Shown in pieces: positions 23,635 to 33,148 of a stretch of 64,000 nucleotides of DNA. The position numbers and the translations under genes are program-made. The DNA comes from Oleispira sp963851095. GTDB taxonomy: Bacteria; Pseudomonadota; Gammaproteobacteria; Pseudomonadales; Oceanobacteraceae. Within the stretch, counting starts at the first letter, position 1. Every line of letters starts with the position of its first letter. The notes below the pieces were generated by a model. It was given only the letters and a program-made list of their open reading frames with translations, had not been told where the DNA came from and made no database searches. Location: positions 104,105 to 168,104 of the forward strand of contig CAWKOX010000008.1 in NCBI GenBank assembly GCA_963851095.1, read 5' to 3'.

Positions 23635-24606
23635 ATGAATAAAGACTTCGATTTTAGCGCTTCTGGTATCCGTACGATTCAAATTGAACAAGAAGCCATT
23701 GGTGCACTAAAAGGCCGTATCGGCGACGATTTCACTCGCGCGTGTCAGTATATGCTGGCTTGCGAAGGCCGCGTGGTTATTACCGGTATGGGTAAATCGG
23801 GGCACATTGGCAAAAAGATAGCCGCGACTCTAGCCAGTACGGGTACACCTTCATTTTTCGTACACCCTGGCGAAGCAAGCCATGGTGATATGGGTATGAT
23901 CACTAAGAACGACGTAGTTATTGCGATGTCGAACTCCGGTGAAACCGCCGAAGTCACTAGCCTATTACCGCTACTAAAACGCTTACAGATTCCCGTCATC
24001 AGCATGACAGGCAAGCCAAACTCAACTCTTGCAACGGGCAGCCACTGCCATTTAGATACCAGTGTTGCAGAAGAAGCCTGCCCTCTTGATCTAGCACCAA
24101 CGTCTAGTACAACGGCTGCTTTGGTTATGGGTGATGCATTAGCGATCGCCTTGCTAGAAGCTCGTGGTTTTACCGCTGAAGAATTCGCCTTCTCTCACCC
24201 AGGTGGCAGCTTAGGCCGCCGTTTGTTATTAAAAGTCGAAACCTTGATGCATGCTGGTGATGATATGCCTCGCGTATTACCGTCTACACCGCTTGCCGAA
24301 GCGCTCATGATTGTGACGTCTAAAGGCTTAGGCATGACCACGGTGATTGATGAGCAAGGCCAGCTGCAAGGCGTTTTCACCGATGGTGATTTACGTCGTG
24401 CCATTGATAGCGGCACTGATATCCATAAGAGCCAAATTGCTAGCTTAATGACCGTGGGGGGTAAAACAACCAACCCTGATTTGTTAGCCGCAGAAGCATT
24501 AACGGTTATGGAAGATAACCAAATCAACGCCTTGGTTGCGATGAAAGACGGTTTACCGGTTGGCGTTATCACCATGCACGACATGCTAAAAGCAGGTGTT
24601 ATCTAA
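23635..24606 (+). CDS. kdsD: Arabinose-5-phosphate isomerase
   Basis: It converts ribulose 5-phosphate to arabinose 5-phosphate, the first step to KDO for lipopolysaccharide. 323 residues: a SIS domain (about 25-170; VVITGMGKSGHIGKKIAATL, SNSGETAEV, TSSTTAALVMGDALA) and two CBS domains at the C-terminus. The start was set at 23635 because family members begin at this point; the upstream extension of 38 codons has no such match. lptC starts on the base after its stop codon, so kdsC, normally between them, is missing here. Confidence 0.96.
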   Translation: MNKDFDFSASGIRTIQIEQEAIGALKGRIGDDFTRACQYMLACEGRVVITGMGKSGHIGKKIAATLASTGTPSFFVHPGEASHGDMGMITKNDVVIAMSNSGETAEVTSLLPLLKRLQIPVISMTGKPNSTLATGSHCHLDTSVAEEACPLDLAPTSSTTAALVMGDALAIALLEARGFTAEEFAFSHPGGSLGRRLLLKVETLMHAGDDMPRVLPSTPLAEALMIVTSKGLGMTTVIDEQGQLQGVFTDGDLRRAIDSGTDIHKSQIASLMTVGGKTTNPDLLAAEALTVMEDNQINALVAMKDGLPVGVITMHDMLKAGVI

Positions 24607-25179
24607 ATGTTGCGCAAGCGCTTTATACTGTTATTTATTGTGGTGGCGGTGGGCCTAGGCCTATTGTGGATCGAAGATTATACGACCCAGACGACCGAAG
24701 AAAACAGTGAAGGCGTTTCTCAGCTACCCGACTATTACGGTGAAGGTTTGACCAATCGAACCTTCAACGAACAAGGCACTTTAGAGCATCAGTTTGATGC
24801 CGCTCGCTCGGTTCATTATCCTTCGCAAAAACATACTGAACTGACGCTGCCTAAAGTAAAAACAATTGCTGATAATGGCGAGATTTGGATCATTCAATCC
24901 AAGACAGGCACTCACTTTGAGAAAGAAAATAAGTTGATATTGGAACAAGACGTTCTAATTTCTCCGGCCTCCCCTGCTGAATTGAGAAACCCCGCAGAAA
25001 CGGTCATCATCCGCACCAGCAAACTGACGTTTTTCACCGAATCTAAAATTGCGAAAACTGATCGCCCTGTTCAGGTCACCAGCCAAAATGGCCATATCGA
25101 TGCGGTGGGTATGATCATGACCCTCGACCAGCAGCGCGTTGAATTTTTATCACAGGTAAAATCCAAATATGTTCCTTAA
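24607..25179 (+). CDS. lptC: LPS export protein LptC
   Basis: A single-span inner-membrane protein (helix about residues 5-22) with a periplasmic beta-jellyroll that takes LPS from LptBFG and passes it to LptA. 190 residues, normal. The family feature is the start of the jellyroll, PDYYGEGLTNRTFNEQGTL. Overlaps lptA by 11 bases. Confidence 0.93.
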   Translation: MLRKRFILLFIVVAVGLGLLWIEDYTTQTTEENSEGVSQLPDYYGEGLTNRTFNEQGTLEHQFDAARSVHYPSQKHTELTLPKVKTIADNGEIWIIQSKTGTHFEKENKLILEQDVLISPASPAELRNPAETVIIRTSKLTFFTESKIAKTDRPVQVTSQNGHIDAVGMIMTLDQQRVEFLSQVKSKYVP

Positions 25180-25717
25180 ATCTTTATCAGCCATGCTAAT
25201 GCTTGCGATTAGCAGCCATGCATTCAGCTTAGAAAGTGATGCGGAAGCCGAAATCACCATTCAATCGGATAGCGCCGACTTCAGCCGTAAAACCGGTACG
25301 GCTATTTATGTCGGCAACGTTGTGCTTGAACAAGGCACTCTGTTGATTAAAGCCGATAAAATTACGCTTTATAGCGATGAAAGCCAGCAACTGAATAAAG
25401 CCATCGCGATTGGCCAACCCGCACACTTCCAACAGCAAATGGAAGGCGACAAAGGATTAACCAAAGCCCAAGGCGAGACGATTACTTATTTAACGCAAGA
25501 AAAGATGATTATGTTGCTAAACGATGCGTTTCTTGAGCAAGAAGGAAACTCCTTCAGCGGTAAAACGATTAACTACGACATGATAGAAGAGCGCATCACG
25601 GCTAACGGTGAAAAAGCATCACACGCGAACTCGTCTGATAACCAATCTGATGGCCGAATTAAGATGATCATCCAACCTGCTAAATCTGCTGAGATAATCA
25701 ATAATGAAGACGCTTAA
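25169..25717 (+). CDS. lptA: LPS transport periplasmic protein LptA
   Basis: The periplasmic bridge protein that carries LPS to the outer membrane. 182 residues with a signal peptide (about 1-19, SAMLMLAISSHAFS) and an OstA-type beta-jellyroll: IQSDSADFSRKTGTAIYVGNV, LIKADKITLY and INYDMIEERITANGE. Overlaps lptC and lptB, so the three are translationally coupled. Confidence 0.94.
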   Translation: MFLKSLSAMLMLAISSHAFSLESDAEAEITIQSDSADFSRKTGTAIYVGNVVLEQGTLLIKADKITLYSDESQQLNKAIAIGQPAHFQQQMEGDKGLTKAQGETITYLTQEKMIMLLNDAFLEQEGNSFSGKTINYDMIEERITANGEKASHANSSDNQSDGRIKMIIQPAKSAEIINNEDA

Positions 25718-26429
25718 AGCCGCCAACCTAGCCAAAAGCTACGATGGTCGCCAGATTGTTAAAGATGTCTCGATGGAAGTTCAAAGTGGCCAGATCGTTG
25801 GTTTATTGGGGCCGAACGGCGCCGGTAAAACTACCTGCTTTTATATGATTGTGAACCTAGTGCAGGCCGACAAAGGCACGGTGAGCATTGATGGCCAAGA
25901 TATTAGCCATTTACCGATGCATGGCCGCGCGCAAAAAGGCATTGGCTATTTGCCTCAAGAAGCCTCCATCTTTCGTAAGTTATCGGTTGCCGATAACATT
26001 ATGGCGATTCTGCAGACCCGCAAAGATCTTAATAAAGCACAGCGTAAAGAGCAGCTTGAAGTTTTATTAGATGAGTTTCACATTCAGCATATTCGAGCCA
26101 GCTTAGGAATGTCGCTATCGGGTGGTGAACGCCGCCGCGTAGAAATTGCTCGCGCCTTAGCCGCGGAACCTTCTTTCATTTTGCTTGATGAACCTTTCGC
26201 CGGTGTTGACCCCATTTCAGTCGCCGACATTATGGCAATTATCCGTCAGCTTAAAGATCGTGGCATTGGGGTATTAATTACCGACCACAATGTGCGTGAA
26301 ACCTTGGCTATTTGTGAAAAAGCTTACATTGTTGGTGGTGGCCATATCATCGCTGAAGGCACTGCTGAAGACATTCTGAATAATCAACAAGTAAAAGATG
26401 TTTATTTAGGTCATGACTTCAAGCTTTAG
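25704..26429 (+). CDS. lptB: LPS export ABC transporter ATPase
   Basis: The ATPase that powers LPS extraction by LptFG. 241 residues with Walker A GPNGAGKTT, Q-loop region GYLPQEASIFRKL, signature LSGGERRRVEIARAL, Walker B FILLDEPFAGVDP and switch LITDHNVRET. LptFG are not in this window. Confidence 0.98.
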   Translation: MKTLKAANLAKSYDGRQIVKDVSMEVQSGQIVGLLGPNGAGKTTCFYMIVNLVQADKGTVSIDGQDISHLPMHGRAQKGIGYLPQEASIFRKLSVADNIMAILQTRKDLNKAQRKEQLEVLLDEFHIQHIRASLGMSLSGGERRRVEIARALAAEPSFILLDEPFAGVDPISVADIMAIIRQLKDRGIGVLITDHNVRETLAICEKAYIVGGGHIIAEGTAEDILNNQQVKDVYLGHDFKL

Positions 26430-26551
26430 CATATACTTAAATTCAGTACACTGTATTATCTAAGAATGAAGGCAAAGAGTGAAGTCTGTGCAAAGCACGT
26501 CTAAGCTATCTGTATTATTATGATTTTTTTGAAGAGTGATTGTCCAACTGT

Positions 26552-28090
26552 ATGAAAGCGTCATTGCAATTAAAAATCGGCCAGCAACTGACTATGACAC
26601 CGCAGCTGCAGCAAGCCATTCGTCTGCTACAGCTTTCTACCCTTGATTTACAGTCAGAGATTCAAGAGGCTCTTGAATCTAACCCGATGCTTGAGGTAGA
26701 AGAAACGGAACATCAGTCTAGCGATAGCCCGAGCGAGCGTACCGATCAACACGACTCCATCGCCAGTGCTGACCTTAACGGCAATGCGAATAGCGATTCC
26801 AACACTGATAATAGCCAGCAAGACAATCACTCTGAAACCTCATTTGAAGAGCACTTAAGTAGCGACACCATTCCCGACGCGTCTGCCGACGAGCTACCTT
26901 ATGATAGCCAATGGGAAGAGTCCTACCAGTCAACGGCCGGTACCAGCTCAAGTGCAGGCCCTGCCGATGATGATTTTGATCACGATGGCCGCAACAGCAC
27001 CACCGACAATCTGCAAGACCATGTTTTATGGCAACTCAATTTAACACCCATGAGCCCGACCGATAATGAAATCGCGATGGCGCTTATTGATGGCCTAGGT
27101 GACGATGGCTATTTATCCATCAGCCTTGATGATGTACTTGAAAGCCTCGACGAATCTTTAGAAGTTGAAGAAGATGAAGTGGTTGCGGTATTACATCGTT
27201 TACAGCAATTTGAACCTGCTGGAGTCTTTGCTCAAGACCTTCAAGATTGCTTGTTATTACAACTAAAGCAGCTACCTGAAAATACCCCTTGGCTGAGCGA
27301 AGCCAAAACCGTGATCGAACATCATATTGCTTTATTAGGCAGTAAAGATTACGCACAAGTCATGCGCAAAACGAAACTCAGTGAAGATAGCTTAAAAGAA
27401 GTATTACGCTTAATCCAAGAGCTGACTCCACGCCCTGGCGAGTTAATTATTTCAGAGCAGTCTGAATACGTTATTCCCGACGTAATTGTGCGTAAAATTA
27501 AAGATGAATGGCGCGTTGAGCTCAACCCAGAGATTGCACCTAAGTTACGGGTTAACTCTGATTACGCCTCGTTAGTTAAAAGAGCTGACAACAGCCCTGA
27601 TAACGCTTATTTAAAAGACAATTTACAAGAAGCCCGTTGGTTTATTAAAAGCTTATTAAGCCGCAACGATACCTTGTTAAGAGTAGCGACCAAGATTGTT
27701 GAATTTCAAGAAGATTTTTTTGAAATTGGCGACGAAGGCATGAAACCTTTGGTTTTGCATGACATTGCCGAAGCCGTTGACATGCACGAATCAACCATCT
27801 CTCGTGTTACCACGCAAAAATTTATGCATACGCCTCGAGGCATTTTTGAACTTAAATATTTTTTCTCGAGCCATGTAAGCACCGACAGTGGCGGCGAATG
27901 TTCATCGACGGCTATTCGTGCGATGATTAAAAAATTGATTTCTGAAGAGGCGCTGAAAAAGCCGTTAAGCGATAACAAAATCGCGACATTGCTCGGCGAA
28001 AAAGGCATTCAGGTTGCCCGTCGTACCGTTGCTAAATACCGCGAGGCGATGATGATTCCACCCTCAAATGAACGTAAGCGTTTATTTTAA
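26552..28090 (+). CDS. rpoN: RNA polymerase sigma-54 factor
   Basis: The alternative sigma factor for nitrogen, flagellar and other activator-dependent promoters. 512 residues: region I (1-50) with Gln- and Leu-rich LKIGQQLTMTPQLQQAIRLL, an acidic region II (about 55-130), the core-binding domain, and at the end the RpoN box ARRTVAKYREAM. ATG at 26552 matches the known N-terminus; a TTG four codons earlier is not needed. The hpf-ptsN-rapZ-npr genes follow as in most gammaproteobacteria. Confidence 0.98.
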   Translation: MKASLQLKIGQQLTMTPQLQQAIRLLQLSTLDLQSEIQEALESNPMLEVEETEHQSSDSPSERTDQHDSIASADLNGNANSDSNTDNSQQDNHSETSFEEHLSSDTIPDASADELPYDSQWEESYQSTAGTSSSAGPADDDFDHDGRNSTTDNLQDHVLWQLNLTPMSPTDNEIAMALIDGLGDDGYLSISLDDVLESLDESLEVEEDEVVAVLHRLQQFEPAGVFAQDLQDCLLLQLKQLPENTPWLSEAKTVIEHHIALLGSKDYAQVMRKTKLSEDSLKEVLRLIQELTPRPGELIISEQSEYVIPDVIVRKIKDEWRVELNPEIAPKLRVNSDYASLVKRADNSPDNAYLKDNLQEARWFIKSLLSRNDTLLRVATKIVEFQEDFFEIGDEGMKPLVLHDIAEAVDMHESTISRVTTQKFMHTPRGIFELKYFFSSHVSTDSGGECSSTAIRAMIKKLISEEALKKPLSDNKIATLLGEKGIQVARRTVAKYREAMMIPPSNERKRLF

Positions 28091-28199
28091 CTAGACGTGT
28101 AGATAGCGGTTAAAATAGTAGCTGAATGATAGCAATTGAGTAGAAAGCAGTTGAATAAATAGTTGTAAAAGAAAGTCCAAAGCAAACTAGGAGTAACTT

Positions 28200-28502
28200 A
28201 TGCAAATAAACATCAGCGGTCACCACATTGATCTTACACCTGCACTTAAAGAATATGCAGAAGAAAAAATAAGACGCCTTGAGCACCATTTTGATCAAAT
28301 AACACGCTCAGATATTACCTTGACGGTTGAGAAGTCAAGACAGAAAGCAGAATGTAATATTCACGTCAGTGGCAGTGATCTTCACGCCTCCGCGGAAGAT
28401 GAAAACATGTATGCTGCTATTGATAGCCTGTCGGACAAACTCGATCGCCAATTACTGAAACACAAAGAAAAACTTGTTGCTAGAAGCAAAGGCCAAGGCT
28501 AA
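28200..28502 (+). CDS. hpf: Ribosome hibernation promoting factor (short)
   Basis: A 100-residue Hpf/YfiA-type protein that binds the small ribosomal subunit in stationary phase. Motifs: INISGHHIDLTPALKEYAEEK at the start, ITLTVEKSRQKAECNIHV and the helix DENMYAAIDSLSDKLDRQL. Short form, which works with RMF in gammaproteobacteria. A TAGGAG lies 8 bases before the ATG. Confidence 0.95.
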   Translation: MQINISGHHIDLTPALKEYAEEKIRRLEHHFDQITRSDITLTVEKSRQKAECNIHVSGSDLHASAEDENMYAAIDSLSDKLDRQLLKHKEKLVARSKGQG

Positions 28503-28536
28503 ACGTTGACGGCAAGAAATGAAGGTTAAGCATTAA

Positions 28537-28989
28537 ATGAATTCTGCGATTGATTCCATTCTGACCCCTGAGCGCACGGTAAAAAGTGCGCCTATTTCAA
28601 GCAAGAAAAAGGTTTTAGAATACCTCAGTAGTTTTATTTCCGAGCAAATTGCAGACAGTTCTGCTGACGAAATATTTGAGCGTCTTTTAAATCGGGAGCG
28701 TATGGGCAGTACCGGTATCGGAGAAGGCATTGCGATTCCTCATTGCCGCTTAAAGCAATGTGATACAACGTTTAGTGTGCTATTGCACCTTGAAAGCCCC
28801 ATCGACTTTGATGCGATAGATCGACAACCTGTTGATTTGATCTTCGCCTTAATCGTTCCAGAAGAAGCAACAGATGAGCATTTGAATACGCTCAGTATGC
28901 TGGCCCAAAAACTGAGCCAAGCCGAATATCGCGACGCGTTGCGCAGTTCTTCAGATTCACAAAACCTTTATCAAAGAGCTATTTCTTAA
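28537..28989 (+). CDS. ptsN: Nitrogen PTS EIIA protein
   Basis: A 150-residue EIIA-Ntr regulator, phosphorylated by NPr; it tunes potassium, nitrogen and envelope functions by binding partner proteins. The phosphorylated His is in GEGIAIPHCRL (about residue 68). The normal neighbour rapZ follows 75 bases on. Confidence 0.95.
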   Translation: MNSAIDSILTPERTVKSAPISSKKKVLEYLSSFISEQIADSSADEIFERLLNRERMGSTGIGEGIAIPHCRLKQCDTTFSVLLHLESPIDFDAIDRQPVDLIFALIVPEEATDEHLNTLSMLAQKLSQAEYRDALRSSSDSQNLYQRAIS

Positions 28990-29064
28990 CCGCTAAGTCC
29001 CATTATTATGTCCCCTTATGTGGGTCAGTTACTTTGGTTAGCCTTTAAGAATTAAGGAAGTCTC

Positions 29065-29961
29065 ATGGAAACGGAAATGCGTTTAATCATTATTAGTGGT
29101 CGTTCAGGCTCCGGGAAATCAGCCGCACTCAATGTGCTAGAGGACCAAGGATTCTATTGTATTGATAATTTGCCTCTAGGCTTATTATTGGCACTGATCG
29201 ATCAAGCTCAACAACAAACGCATACCCCCATTATGGGCAACGAAGTTTCTTTGCAACGCATTGCCGTAAGCATTGATGCACGTAACGCCGTTCAAAACAT
29301 GGGTGAATTCCCTGCGATTTTAAAGGCGATTAAAGAAGGACCTTTTAACGCAGAAATCCTATTTTTGGATGCAAATAAAGAAACCTTAATGCAGCGTTTC
29401 AGCTCGACACGCCGCAAACATCCACTAACGAATAACGATACGTCGCTGGATGAAGCTCTAGAGAGTGAACAAGAACTGCTGCATTACATAAGTGACCTTG
29501 CAGATCTGCACCTTGATACCACCCACTTGTCGGTTCATGAATTACGCAGTCTCATCAAGTTACGCATCAGTAATAAACAATCTGATGACATGGCGCTACT
29601 GTTCCAGTCTTTTGGTTTTAAGCACGGTATTCCTATCGATGCCGATCTTGTATTTGATGTACGCAATCTTCCTAACCCATACTGGGACCCAAGCTTGCGC
29701 TCATTCACCGGAAAAGATCCTGAAATTATTGATTTCTTAGAAAAGGAACCTCTTGTACAAGAAATGCTCAATGATATTCAAACCTACTTAACCAAATGGT
29801 TGCCCAGCTTTGAACAAGCAAATCGCAGCTACATGACCGTCGCCATCGGTTGCACAGGTGGTCATCATAGATCAGTATTTATGTCCGAAGCCTTAACACG
29901 TTTGTTTTTTGAACAATTCGGCAACGTACAAGTCCGACACAGAGAGCTGCCTGACTTATGA
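29065..29961 (+). CDS. rapZ: RNase adapter protein RapZ
   Basis: A 298-residue nucleotide-binding protein; in E. coli RapZ guides RNase E to the GlmZ small RNA and so controls glucosamine-6-phosphate synthase. The N-terminus has Walker A SGRSGSGKS; the C-terminal domain ends in IGCTGGHHRSVF and VRHRELPDL. AAGGAAG is 5 bases before the ATG at 29065. Its stop overlaps the start of npr (ATGA). Confidence 0.95.
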   Translation: METEMRLIIISGRSGSGKSAALNVLEDQGFYCIDNLPLGLLLALIDQAQQQTHTPIMGNEVSLQRIAVSIDARNAVQNMGEFPAILKAIKEGPFNAEILFLDANKETLMQRFSSTRRKHPLTNNDTSLDEALESEQELLHYISDLADLHLDTTHLSVHELRSLIKLRISNKQSDDMALLFQSFGFKHGIPIDADLVFDVRNLPNPYWDPSLRSFTGKDPEIIDFLEKEPLVQEMLNDIQTYLTKWLPSFEQANRSYMTVAIGCTGGHHRSVFMSEALTRLFFEQFGNVQVRHRELPDL

Positions 29962-30227
29962 TTAAAACCAATACCCTAATTATTAATAAGCTTGGATTAC
30001 ACGCGCGAGCAGCGTCTAAGCTTGTCACCACCGCCTCGTCTTTTTCGAGTGATATTCGCATTGGTCGTGAGAGCCAAATGGCCGACGCAAAAAGTATTAT
30101 GGCCGTAATGATGCTGGCCGCCAGTAAGGGGACAGAGCTGTGCCTAGAGATTGACGGTAAAGACCAAGAGCAAGCCAGCGCCGCGATTCTTGATTTAATT
30201 ACTCGTAGGTTTGACGAAGACGAATAG
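29958..30227 (+). CDS. ptsO: Phosphocarrier protein NPr
   Basis: An 89-residue HPr-like phosphocarrier of the nitrogen PTS, passing phosphate from PtsP to PtsN. His15 in NKLGLHARAASKLV is the phosphorylation site, and MADAKSIMAVMMLAAS is the second conserved segment. Last gene of the rpoN run. Confidence 0.95.
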   Translation: MIKTNTLIINKLGLHARAASKLVTTASSFSSDIRIGRESQMADAKSIMAVMMLAASKGTELCLEIDGKDQEQASAAILDLITRRFDEDE

Positions 30228-30260
30228 TCTGCTGCGCTAAAATCCTGAATATTGGTTAAA

Positions 30261-30289
30261 AAACAGCTGCTTAGCTGAATAATTTTTTC
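30261..30289 (+). terminator. Weak terminator after ptsO
   Basis: CAGCT-GCTT-AGCTG (30264-30277) followed a few bases later by TTTTTTCTT. The stem is short, so termination may be partial. Confidence 0.4.
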
Positions 30290-30353
30290 TTCCCCCCACA
30301 TCTCCAGATAGCATAACAGCGCTATACCAGCTAGAATATGCTCATTACCCTTC

Positions 30354-30362
30354 TGTTATACT
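30354..30362 (+). promoter_or_regulatory. Candidate extended -10 promoter of mgtE
   Basis: TGTTATACT is an extended -10 element (TGn plus TATACT) 22 bases before the mgtE start codon. No good -35 is present. The leader would be very short. Confidence 0.35.
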
Positions 30363-30383
30363 CATTTTTATAAGAGCGGCGCT

Positions 30384-31739
30384 ATGGGCCAACGAAATCA
30401 ACGCGCAAAAGCAAAACTGCATAGTATTAATGCCGCGCTTGAAAGCGGTGGTTTGCAAGAAGTTAAACGCACAATCAATATTGGCTTAGCGCCTGCCGAA
30501 GTTGCTCACCTCATAGAATCGTCCCCCCCTAAAGTCAGAAAAATGCTTTGGGAGCTGGTCGAAACAGAAAATGAAGGGGAAGTACTTCAGCACCTAAGTG
30601 ATGAAATCAGTGCCGATTTCTTAAATGCAATGAGCACTGAACAGCTGGTTGATCTCACATCGGAACTCGATACCGATGATGTAGTGGATTTATTACAGCA
30701 ACTACCCGAGCACCAGAGTAATAATGTTCTTCGGGGCATGGATAGTGAAAATCGAAGCCGCTTAGAAGCTGTCCTCTGTTATCCAGAAGACAGCGCCGGT
30801 GGTTTGATGAACACCGATACCGTGACGGTTCGTGCGGATGTCACCTTGGACGTTGTATTACGTTATTTACGACGCCATCGTTCTTTACCCGAAATGACCG
30901 ATAATTTATTGGTCGTTAACCGCAGTCACGAGTTCATTGGTATTTTACCCATTAACAAATTGTTGGTGAGTGATTTAAACCAAACCGTGCGAGAGGTGAT
31001 GACCACCGATACGCAGATTATCCACGCGTCACTGGATGAAGAAGATGTGGCAAAGATATTCGAACGCCACGACCTTGTTTCTGCACCGGTAATCGATAAC
31101 CACGGAAAGTTAATTGGTCGTATTACCATTGATGACGTGGTTGACGTTATCCGAGATACCGCTGACCACTCTATGATGAGTATGGCGGGTCTGGATGAAG
31201 AAGAAGATACGTTTGCCCCAGCCTTTAAAACAGGGCGTCGTCGCGCTGTTTGGTTAGGTATTAATCTAGTAACGGCTTTCATTGCCTCTGCTGTGATTGG
31301 CTTATTTGGTGAAACCATTGAGCGCCTAGTTGCACTGGCCGTACTGATGCCGATTGTTGCCAGTATGGGCGGCATTGCAGGCAGCCAGGTATTAACGCTG
31401 GTAATTCGCGGCCAAGCATTAGGGCATATTAGTAGCAGCAATATTGGCTGGCTATTAAATCGAGAATTAGCCGTGGGGTTCTTCAATGGTTTGTTATGGG
31501 CTGCAGTGATTGCAGGCATAACGCTATTTTGGTTTGAGGACCTGATGTTAGCCGGCATTATTGCCGCTGCTATTGTTATTAACTTATTAGTCGCAGCACT
31601 TAGCGGAGCTGCGCTTCCTATTATACTGAAACGCCAGCGCATAGATCCTGCGCTCGCTGGAGGCGTGATACTTACAACCATCACTGACGTTGTAGGTTTC
31701 TTCTCCTTCTTAGGTTTAGCCAGTATATTTTATTTATAG
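30384..31739 (+). CDS. mgtE: Magnesium transporter MgtE
   Basis: An inner-membrane Mg2+ channel of 451 residues. The cytoplasmic N domain (about 20-130; TDDVVDLLQQLPEHQSNNVL), two CBS domains (about 135-255; MTTDTQIIHASLDEEDVAKIF) and five membrane helices (275-451) with the pore motif VASMGGIAGSQVLTL are in normal order. The position after ptsO matches pseudomonads. Confidence 0.96.
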   Translation: MGQRNQRAKAKLHSINAALESGGLQEVKRTINIGLAPAEVAHLIESSPPKVRKMLWELVETENEGEVLQHLSDEISADFLNAMSTEQLVDLTSELDTDDVVDLLQQLPEHQSNNVLRGMDSENRSRLEAVLCYPEDSAGGLMNTDTVTVRADVTLDVVLRYLRRHRSLPEMTDNLLVVNRSHEFIGILPINKLLVSDLNQTVREVMTTDTQIIHASLDEEDVAKIFERHDLVSAPVIDNHGKLIGRITIDDVVDVIRDTADHSMMSMAGLDEEEDTFAPAFKTGRRRAVWLGINLVTAFIASAVIGLFGETIERLVALAVLMPIVASMGGIAGSQVLTLVIRGQALGHISSSNIGWLLNRELAVGFFNGLLWAAVIAGITLFWFEDLMLAGIIAAAIVINLLVAALSGAALPIILKRQRIDPALAGGVILTTITDVVGFFSFLGLASIFYL

Positions 31740-31753
31740 AAGGCAGCTTTATC

Positions 31754-32287
31754 ATGGCCAAGAAAAAGAAAGACCCGTTTGCAGAAGAGATTGAATACGA
31801 GATTGTTAGCAAATCAGAAATGAAGCGCGACATGATTGAGCTGCAAGAATTAGGCGAGCGCATTGTCGCTTTACCACGTAAAAAAGCAATGGAACTGCCT
31901 CTTTCTGAAATGATGAAAGCGGCGGTTCGTGAAGCAGATCGTGTCGGTAAAAACGAAGCGATGCGCCGCCATATGCAATACATTGGCCGCCTGATTCGTA
32001 GTGAAGATATTGAAGCGATTCGTGAAGCGCTGGATTTATTAGACCCATCCACTGAGGCGTATGGCCGAGTGACAGGGCAGCAAGAACAGTGGCGTACTCG
32101 CTTGATTAAAGACCCAGACGCATTCGCTGAATTCATTGAGCAATTCCCTAGCGTTAACCGCCAGCACTTGCGTACATTAATTCGTAACGCTACGAAAGAG
32201 ATGAGCACGGAGCCGCCAAAGCCAGGTAGTAATTTCAAAAACTTGTTTAAAGCGATTAAAGAACAGTACAACCACAAAGAAGATTAA
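31754..32287 (+). CDS. darP: Dual-action ribosomal maturation protein DarP (YjgA)
   Basis: A 177-residue acidic and basic helical protein of the YjgA family, which helps late assembly of the 50S subunit. Typical segments: LQELGERIVALPRKKAMELPL (in part), HMQYIGRLIR and RQHLRTLIRNA. In pseudomonads tldD follows; here it is absent and the opposite-strand nit gene comes next. Confidence 0.93.
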   Translation: MAKKKKDPFAEEIEYEIVSKSEMKRDMIELQELGERIVALPRKKAMELPLSEMMKAAVREADRVGKNEAMRRHMQYIGRLIRSEDIEAIREALDLLDPSTEAYGRVTGQQEQWRTRLIKDPDAFAEFIEQFPSVNRQHLRTLIRNATKEMSTEPPKPGSNFKNLFKAIKEQYNHKED

Positions 32288-32322
32288 GTTGCATTGAGCC
32301 TTTGCGAATTTACGGCTCGTAT

Positions 32323-33147
32323 TTATAACGAGCGCTGATGGTTCGCAATAGGCATGATGCTACGAATACGCTTCACTTCTGCTAAGTCGATTTCGGCACT
32401 GGCAATTCCCTGCCCTGTTGGCAACTGATTCAATACTTCTCCCCAAGGCGATATCACCATAGAGTGACCAAACGTCTGACGTTTTTCATCATGCTGCCCC
32501 CATTGATTAGAGGCTAAGATATAGCATTGCTGCTCAATTGCCCGTGCTTGTAACAAAGCTTGCCAGTGAGCCTTTCCTGTTGTCGCTGTAAAGGCCGCTA
32601 CAACCGAAATAATATCAGCACCCGCCTTACGTAAACGATCATACAAGTAAGGGAACCGAAGGTCATAACAAACGGTTAAGCCGACATTGCCATACTGTGT
32701 GGGAAAGACTTTGATCTCGTCACCTGATAAAAACATATCAGATTCTCGATAACGCCCTTGAGCATCATTAATGTCGACATCAAATAAATGAATTTTGTCA
32801 TAGAAACCTAGCTCTTCTCCTTGGTCACTATAAAAGTAACAGCGCGGATATACCTTACTCGCTTCTGGCTCCAAAACCGGAATAGTACCGCCAATCAAAT
32901 ACACGCCATTGTTTTTTGCCCAGGCAGACATTTGGCTGCGCAAGCGTCCTTGGGGCGTCATTTCTTGCTCACCCAATACCAAGTATTGCTGACTGTCATA
33001 ACAAGCAAAGACTTCGGGTAACGCGACAATGTTTGCCCCTTGCTGTGCGGCTATCTGTATTTGCTCTGCAATCGCAGCTAGATTTTTTTCTATATCAGGG
33101 CCCGTGGTGATTTGTACGGCCGCAAGCTTTGCAGGTTGTTTTTTCAT
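32323..33147 (-). CDS. Carbon-nitrogen hydrolase, Nit family
   Basis: A 274-residue nitrilase-superfamily amidase; Nit1/2-type relatives remove deaminated glutathione or omega-amides. The catalytic triad is visible: Glu in VALPEVFA, Lys in FYDKIHLFDVDI, and Cys in VGLTVCYDLRFPYL. ATG at 33147 is chosen, with ATGs at 33156 and 33159 possible; all overlap the 3' end of yhdP or lie within a few bases. Its place behind yhdP is conserved. Confidence 0.9.
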   Translation of the reverse strand: MKKQPAKLAAVQITTGPDIEKNLAAIAEQIQIAAQQGANIVALPEVFACYDSQQYLVLGEQEMTPQGRLRSQMSAWAKNNGVYLIGGTIPVLEPEASKVYPRCYFYSDQGEELGFYDKIHLFDVDINDAQGRYRESDMFLSGDEIKVFPTQYGNVGLTVCYDLRFPYLYDRLRKAGADIISVVAAFTATTGKAHWQALLQARAIEQQCYILASNQWGQHDEKRQTFGHSMVISPWGEVLNQLPTGQGIASAEIDLAEVKRIRSIMPIANHQRSL

Positions 33148-33148
33148 A

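Noticed and set aside
30926..31684. 252-codon open frame antisense to mgtE
   Set aside because: It is a mirror of the mgtE frame; composition is rich in Ser/Thr/Ile as typical for antisense shadows, and mgtE motifs are intact.
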